A stretch of 10,244 bases of DNA from Actinomycetota bacterium (GTDB lineage Bacteria; Actinomycetota; Acidimicrobiia; Acidimicrobiales; Ilumatobacteraceae), in the NCBI GenBank assembly GCA_018882725.1, contig VERK01000067.1:1-10244 (forward strand), written 5' to 3'. This document shows, piece by piece, positions 6,704 to 10,244 of the stretch; positions within the stretch are counted from its first letter, which is position 1; each line of letters opens with the position of its first letter. The notes beneath the pieces were generated by a model. That model made no database searches. It was not told where the DNA came from and worked only from the letters and a program-made list of their open reading frames with translations. A program made the position numbers and the translations under genes.

Positions 6704-8192
6704 CACCGGTTGCCGTTTCGAATCGATCGGGAAGGCCCATCTTCCCGGGGTTGAGAATGCCGTGCGGGTCGAGGGCGTTCTTGATCGCACTCACGACATC
6801 GAGAGCCTGTCCCAACGCCTCGGCGACGAATCGGGCTCGGTTGAGGCCGACACCGTGATGATGGCTGAGGTTGCCGCCCGCGCTCAGGATCGCGCGAGAC
6901 CCGGCTTCCCAGAGTGCGTTGTAGGTGCGCTCGAACTCGTCGGGCGGGGGACTGGCTGCGAACGTGAAGTACAGACACGCACCATCGGTGTAACTGTGCG
7001 AGAGATGACACGTGGCCGAGCGCGCATGCTCGACAGAGAGGAGAGCCGACGTGGCCGCGTCGAAGATGGCCGGCAGTCGGGACCACGCGCCGGTGATCTC
7101 CATCGTGTCGACGACGAAGCCCTTGCGAGTGAGCGCCTGGAGAGCGCTGGTGTCGTTGCGGTGGTGCATCCACTTCTCGACCGCTTCGACGTCGCGAGGC
7201 GAGCAGCCGGTCGTGGCCAGACACTCTTCATCGACCACCGACATGGTGGCCGACACCGAGGCGACGTCACCTTCGTCGAGTACGAGCAGAACGCACACGT
7301 CTCCGTCGCCGCCTTGACCACGCTTGCTCTCGGGGCCGTCGTACAGGCGGAGCACGGCAGGAGTCGCGCCGCGTTGCATGATGCGCCGACATGCGTCGAG
7401 TCCGGACGTGAAGTTGCCGAATCCGTACACCGCGCGTCGTTCGCACACTGCGGCGGGATGTAACCGCAACCAGGCGCGGGTGATGATGCCGAGCGTGCCT
7501 TCGCTGCCGACGAACACCTGGTTCAAATCGGGTCCGGCGGCAGCGCGCGGTGCACCTCCGGTGCGAATCACGCGACCGTCGGCGAGCACTACTTCGAGGC
7601 CGACGACCATGTCTTCGATCTTTCCGTAGCGCGTCGAGTACTGACCGGCGCCTCGGCACGCCAACCAGCCGCCCACAGTGGAGATGTCGAAACTCTGCGG
7701 GTAGTGGCCGAGTGTCAGTCCGAGCGGGGCGAGGTGGGCTTCGAGGTCGGGTCCGAACGTGCCGGGAAGAACCTCGGCCACGAGTGAGATGTCGTCGACC
7801 GAAACGACACCGTGCATCGTCGACAGATCGAGGAGCACACCACCGTGCAGCGGAATGGACGCTCCGCACACGCCGCTGCGTCCGCCGGCAGCAGTGACGG
7901 GGATGCGCTCGGCGTGACAGATCGCGAGGATGGCGCTCACCTGCTCGGTCGTCGTCGGGCGGCACAGCACGGCGGCTGACTGCGGAACGAAACCGTCGAG
8001 GGCCCACCGCATGGCCAGCGGCCACCAGTCGCGGCTCGCCTCGGCGATCGCTTCGGAATCAGCGGTCGTCGTGAGCGTGGGTGCGATCGCGGCCAAACGG
8101 TCGGCCACATCGGCCGACACTGCGACCGCCCTCGACGACAGTCGCGGTGTGCGCGGCGCCACCAGTTCGATCGGAGAAGTGGGTTCACGCAT
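6696..8192 (-). CDS. FAD-binding oxidase, alkyldihydroxyacetonephosphate synthase-like
   Basis: 498-residue flavoprotein of the vanillyl-alcohol-oxidase/PCMH family. N-terminal FAD domain: PQSAAVLCRPTTTEQV (70-85), GGRSGVCGAS (103-112), GHYPQSFDISTVGGW (162-176), YGKIEDMVVG (189-198), GSEGTLGIITRAWLRLHP (229-246). C-terminal cap: SYTDGACLYFTF (400-411), SHHHGVG (443-449), DPHGILNPGKM (475-485). The triple-His loop and the STVGGW and YGxIEDxVV blocks are hallmarks of alkyl-DHAP synthase (AGPS), which swaps the acyl chain of acyl-DHAP for a fatty alcohol in ether-lipid synthesis. Bacterial relatives are often of unknown substrate, so a glycerol-phosphate- or hydroxyacid-oxidising role is possible. 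Start ATG 8192 has GGAGG 9 nt upstream (8206-8202) and overlaps the glpD stop by 8 nt (ATGCGTGA); a GTG at 8249 would overlap glpD much further. Its 3' end overlaps the membrane-protein gene by 8 nt. Confidence 0.88.
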   Translation of the reverse strand: MREPTSPIELVAPRTPRLSSRAVAVSADVADRLAAIAPTLTTTADSEAIAEASRDWWPLAMRWALDGFVPQSAAVLCRPTTTEQVSAILAICHAERIPVTAAGGRSGVCGASIPLHGGVLLDLSTMHGVVSVDDISLVAEVLPGTFGPDLEAHLAPLGLTLGHYPQSFDISTVGGWLACRGAGQYSTRYGKIEDMVVGLEVVLADGRVIRTGGAPRAAAGPDLNQVFVGSEGTLGIITRAWLRLHPAAVCERRAVYGFGNFTSGLDACRRIMQRGATPAVLRLYDGPESKRGQGGDGDVCVLLVLDEGDVASVSATMSVVDEECLATTGCSPRDVEAVEKWMHHRNDTSALQALTRKGFVVDTMEITGAWSRLPAIFDAATSALLSVEHARSATCHLSHSYTDGACLYFTFAASPPPDEFERTYNALWEAGSRAILSAGGNLSHHHGVGLNRARFVAEALGQALDVVSAIKNALDPHGILNPGKMGLPDRFETATGDE

Positions 8193-9684
8193 ACGACTCG
8201 ACCTCCCGGCGACAGATGCGATCGAAGGTTTCGACTTCGAGGTCGACACGCGCAGCGTTCCAACCGAGCAATGGGGCGATCAGTTCGGCGGTCGAACGGG
8301 CCGCGCGTCGCGCGCCTTCGCGATCGAACAAGAGGGCTCGTGTGCGTCGCGACAACACGTCGTCGAGAGTGGTGGCCATCTCGTGCTCGACTGCGTACAC
8401 GGCTTCGGCCCGGGTGTACGGCAAACCGTCGACGAGGGGGAGACCCAGCGACGAATCGGCCGCCACGAGAGCGGCGAGTTCCCGATCGCGCTGGCGACCG
8501 CTGATTGCTAGTCGCTTGGTCCGACACTTGTCGTTGCGTCCGAGCCGCTCGACCACGAGGTCGACGGTCTCCTCGGCCATGTGTCGATAGGTGGTCAACT
8601 TCCCACCGTTCACCGTGATCACACCGTTCGCCCCTTCTTTCACGAGATGGCGTCGTGACAGATCGGCCGTGCGGCCGTCCGCATCACCTGTGACGAGCGG
8701 GCGAAGTCCGGCCCAGGTTCCGGTGATGTCGGATTCCGACAACCCGGAAGTGACCGATGCGTTGAGCGCGCGCAACACGTACTCGATGTCGGCCCGGGTG
8801 CACTGCGGGTCGTCGAGCGGACCGTCGTAGTCGGTGTCGGTGGTGCCGACGTACGTGTGCGTGAACGTTCCGTCGGGACGCGGACCCCACGGCACAACGA
8901 AGAGGCTCCGCTTGTCCTTGGGAACCGGAATCACCACGGCGATGGTGTTGCGCACCTTGTCCCACGGAACCGTGACGTGAATTCCCTTGGCCGGACGCGT
9001 CGGGACTTCGGTGTTCCACACACCAGTTGCGTCCACGATCACCCGCGCACGCACCGGAACGTTGCGATCGTCGACGGTGACCGAACCGTTTGCGTAGGTG
9101 CAACGATTCACGACCACGGCGCCATGGTCGGCAGCGGTTCGCGCCAGGCTGATGCAGAGACGGGCATCGTCGGCCTGCGCGTCGTAGTACACGTACGCCG
9201 AAGCGAGTCGTTCGGTCGGCATCGTCGGCATGTAGGTGGCAGCGCGCTTCTTGCGTAGTCGTCGGTGCAGCCGTCCGATGCGAACTCCGCCAGTGGCGTC
9301 GTACATCCAGAGCGCTGAGCCGAGAGCACGCGCGATCTTCTTCGACACGACTCCGTCCTTGGTGAGGATCGGGATCATGAAGGGGAGGACCGACACGAGG
9401 TGTGGAGCGTTGCGAATGAGGCGTTGCCGTTCGTACAAGGCCTCGTACACGAGGCGCACGTCGCCCTGTTGCAGGTAGCGCAAGCCGCCATGGATGAGTT
9501 TCGAGCTCTTCGACGATGTTCCACTGGCGAAATCGCCCTTCTCCACCAGCGCGGTGCGCAGACCGCGCCGGGCCGCGTCGACTGCGACTCCGAGACCGGT
9601 GACGCCACCGCCCACCACGAGGAGGTCGAACTCGCCGTGTTCGAGGGCGGCCACCATGGCGGAGCGTTCGAACGGGTGACCCAC
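8185..9684 (-). CDS. glpD: FAD-dependent glycerol-3-phosphate dehydrogenase
   Basis: Oxidises glycerol-3-phosphate to DHAP at the membrane and passes electrons to quinone or oxygen. Seen: FAD Rossmann motif FDLLVVGGGVTGLGVAVDAARRGL (19-42, broken here only by description), DFASGTSSKSSKL and HGGLRYLQQGDV (51-75), APHLVSVLPFMIP, VIVDATGVW, KGIHV, a YVGTTDTDYDG block, AGLRPLV, and NGGKLTTYRHMAE, followed by the helical C-terminal DAO domain. Length of about 500 suits the shorter actinobacterial GlpD type. The start is uncertain: GTG 9684 (499 residues) is preferred because TACGGT ends 6 nt upstream and the N-terminus (GHPFERSAM) fits the family. GTG 9729 (514 residues) and ATG 9657 (490 residues) are alternatives; none has a Shine-Dalgarno sequence. 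It heads the coupled minus-strand unit and diverges from the Fur-family regulator, which may control it. Confidence 0.92.
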   Translation of the reverse strand: MGHPFERSAMVAALEHGEFDLLVVGGGVTGLGVAVDAARRGLRTALVEKGDFASGTSSKSSKLIHGGLRYLQQGDVRLVYEALYERQRLIRNAPHLVSVLPFMIPILTKDGVVSKKIARALGSALWMYDATGGVRIGRLHRRLRKKRAATYMPTMPTERLASAYVYYDAQADDARLCISLARTAADHGAVVVNRCTYANGSVTVDDRNVPVRARVIVDATGVWNTEVPTRPAKGIHVTVPWDKVRNTIAVVIPVPKDKRSLFVVPWGPRPDGTFTHTYVGTTDTDYDGPLDDPQCTRADIEYVLRALNASVTSGLSESDITGTWAGLRPLVTGDADGRTADLSRRHLVKEGANGVITVNGGKLTTYRHMAEETVDLVVERLGRNDKCRTKRLAISGRQRDRELAALVAADSSLGLPLVDGLPYTRAEAVYAVEHEMATTLDDVLSRRTRALLFDREGARRAARSTAELIAPLLGWNAARVDLEVETFDRICRREVESYA

Positions 9685-9690
9685 ACCGCC

Positions 9691-9696
9691 ACCGTA
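9691..9696 (-). promoter_or_regulatory. Candidate -10 box for leaderless glpD mRNA
   Basis: TACGGT on the minus strand ends 6 nt before the GTG at 9684, the same geometry as the regulator on the other side. No good -35 hexamer is found at 16-19 nt upstream, so this is a weak call. Confidence 0.3.
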
Positions 9697-9740
9697 GTGG
9701 GTGCTCTGAGCAGGCCTTTTACGAGACACTTTTCACAGTC

Positions 9741-9769
9741 TGCGAATCTGCACACTTTGAAGATTGGCA
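9741..9769. promoter_or_regulatory. Imperfect inverted repeat, candidate operator
   Basis: TGCGAATCT (9741-9749) and AGATTGGCA (9761-9769) are reverse complements at 8 of 9 positions, separated by 11 nt. The repeat covers the candidate -35 box of the Fur-family gene and lies upstream of glpD. It does not match the classical Fur or Per box closely. Autoregulation of divergent promoters is the likely role if it is real. Confidence 0.35.
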
Positions 9770-9786
9770 ACGAGCGCGCGTACCTT
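9757..9786 (+). promoter_or_regulatory. Candidate promoter of the Fur-family regulator gene
   Basis: A TTGAAG (9757-9762) lies 18 nt upstream of TACCTT (9781-9786), which ends 6 nt before the ATG at 9793. This predicts a leaderless transcript, consistent with the lack of a Shine-Dalgarno sequence. Confidence 0.5.
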
Positions 9787-9792
9787 GTCGGC

Positions 9793-10215
9793 ATGCGTTC
9801 ACCGGCCGAACTGACCGAAGCCTTCCGGGCCCACGGCCTGAAGATCACGCCCCAGCGCCAGTTGCTCTTCCGCTTGATGCACGGCAACGAATGCCATCCC
9901 ACCGCCGAAGCGCTCTTCCAGACGGCCAGTGAGCAGATGCCGGGCATCTCGCTGCGCACCGTGTATCAGACCCTCAACGATCTGGCGACGATGGGCGAGT
10001 TGCGTTCGCTCGATCTCGGCACCGGCGCGGTGCGATTCGATCCGAACACCGACGATCACCACCACGTGGTCTGCGATCACTGCAATGAGATCCGCGACGT
10101 CTACGTCTCGGGCTCCGACGCTCTGTCCATTTCTGGTCTCGACGGGTTCGCGGTGTCCAACACATCGATCCTGTTCAACGGTCTCTGCCCGCGGTGCACC
10201 GCGGTCAGCGAGTAA
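9793..10215 (+). CDS. Fur-family metalloregulator, PerR-like
   Basis: 140-residue DNA-binding repressor. The N-terminal winged helix includes GLKITPQRQLLFRLM and the recognition segment ISLRTVYQTLNDLATMGEL (52-70). The C-terminal dimer domain has the structural zinc Cys pairs C94-x2-C97 and C132-x2-C135. The regulatory site residues His35, Asp83, His89, His91 and Asp102 fall at exactly the spacing of B. subtilis PerR His37, Asp85, His91, His93 and Asp104; Asp at the last position rather than Glu is typical of PerR over Fur. It should therefore bind Fe2+ or Mn2+ and may sense peroxide. The frame is open far upstream over glpD, but ATG 9793 gives the normal family N-terminus and has TACCTT 6 nt upstream. 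It diverges from glpD; the gene downstream, beyond the window, could be its main target. Only 29 nt follow the stop, and nothing is visible in them. Confidence 0.93.
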   Translation: MRSPAELTEAFRAHGLKITPQRQLLFRLMHGNECHPTAEALFQTASEQMPGISLRTVYQTLNDLATMGELRSLDLGTGAVRFDPNTDDHHHVVCDHCNEIRDVYVSGSDALSISGLDGFAVSNTSILFNGLCPRCTAVSE

Positions 10216-10244
10216 TACCCATCCAACCCCACCAACTGCACAAG

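Noticed and set aside
6465..7463. 332-codon open frame on the plus strand
   Set aside because: Runs antisense to the AGPS-like and membrane-protein genes, is low in complexity and Arg-rich, and has no motifs.
9400..9792. 131-codon upstream extension of the Fur-family frame
   Set aside because: It is antisense to glpD and absent from Fur proteins; ATG 9793 starts the normal domain.

Overview
The window is high-GC, densely packed bacterial DNA. Gene content and style point to an actinobacterium: a cell-wall-binding repeat 2 surface protein, a CYP124-like cytochrome P450 of a type best known from mycobacteria, a bacterial type-A RNase P RNA, start codons that look leaderless (a TANNNT box 6-7 nt before the start), and stop/start-coupled genes. 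An Acidimicrobiia-like lineage (Ilumatobacter relatives) is my best guess; this is an inference, not a phylogenetic result.

Left part (1-1810, plus strand): the C-terminal end of a CWB2 surface protein cut by the window edge, then a metal-dependent endonuclease/exonuclease/phosphatase-family enzyme, then thymidine kinase (tdk). Thymidine kinase converges with the P450 gene on the minus strand; only 4 nt separate their stop codons.

Middle and right part (1815-9684, minus strand, read right to left): glpD (FAD-dependent glycerol-3-phosphate dehydrogenase), an alkyl-DHAP-synthase-like FAD enzyme, a four-helix membrane protein, an FGGY kinase of the glycerol kinase type, two ferritin-like proteins (one cytoplasmic, one a predicted Tat-exported lipoprotein), rnpB, and the P450. 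The first four genes overlap or nearly touch (8 nt overlap, 8 nt overlap, 1 nt gap). The two ferritin-like genes are 2 nt apart. Most internal genes have a clear Shine-Dalgarno sequence, while the probable transcription-unit starts do not. rnpB fills the only long stretch without a protein gene (3081-3490).

Far right (9793-10215, plus strand): a Fur-family regulator diverges from glpD. It carries all five positions of the PerR regulatory metal site with the same spacing as B. subtilis PerR (recalled from memory). An imperfect inverted repeat lies in the shared intergenic region, over the likely -35 box of the regulator.

Taken together, the minus-strand cluster looks like a glycerol-phosphate or glycerol-ether metabolism unit (G3P to DHAP, plus a possible alkyl-DHAP synthase). 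Two features set it apart. The kinase has lost two residues that contact glycerol in E. coli GlpK, so its substrate may not be glycerol. The unit also sits between a peroxide-sensor-type regulator and a pair of ferritin-like proteins, which suggests, without proof, a link between flavin-enzyme activity and iron or oxidative-stress handling.
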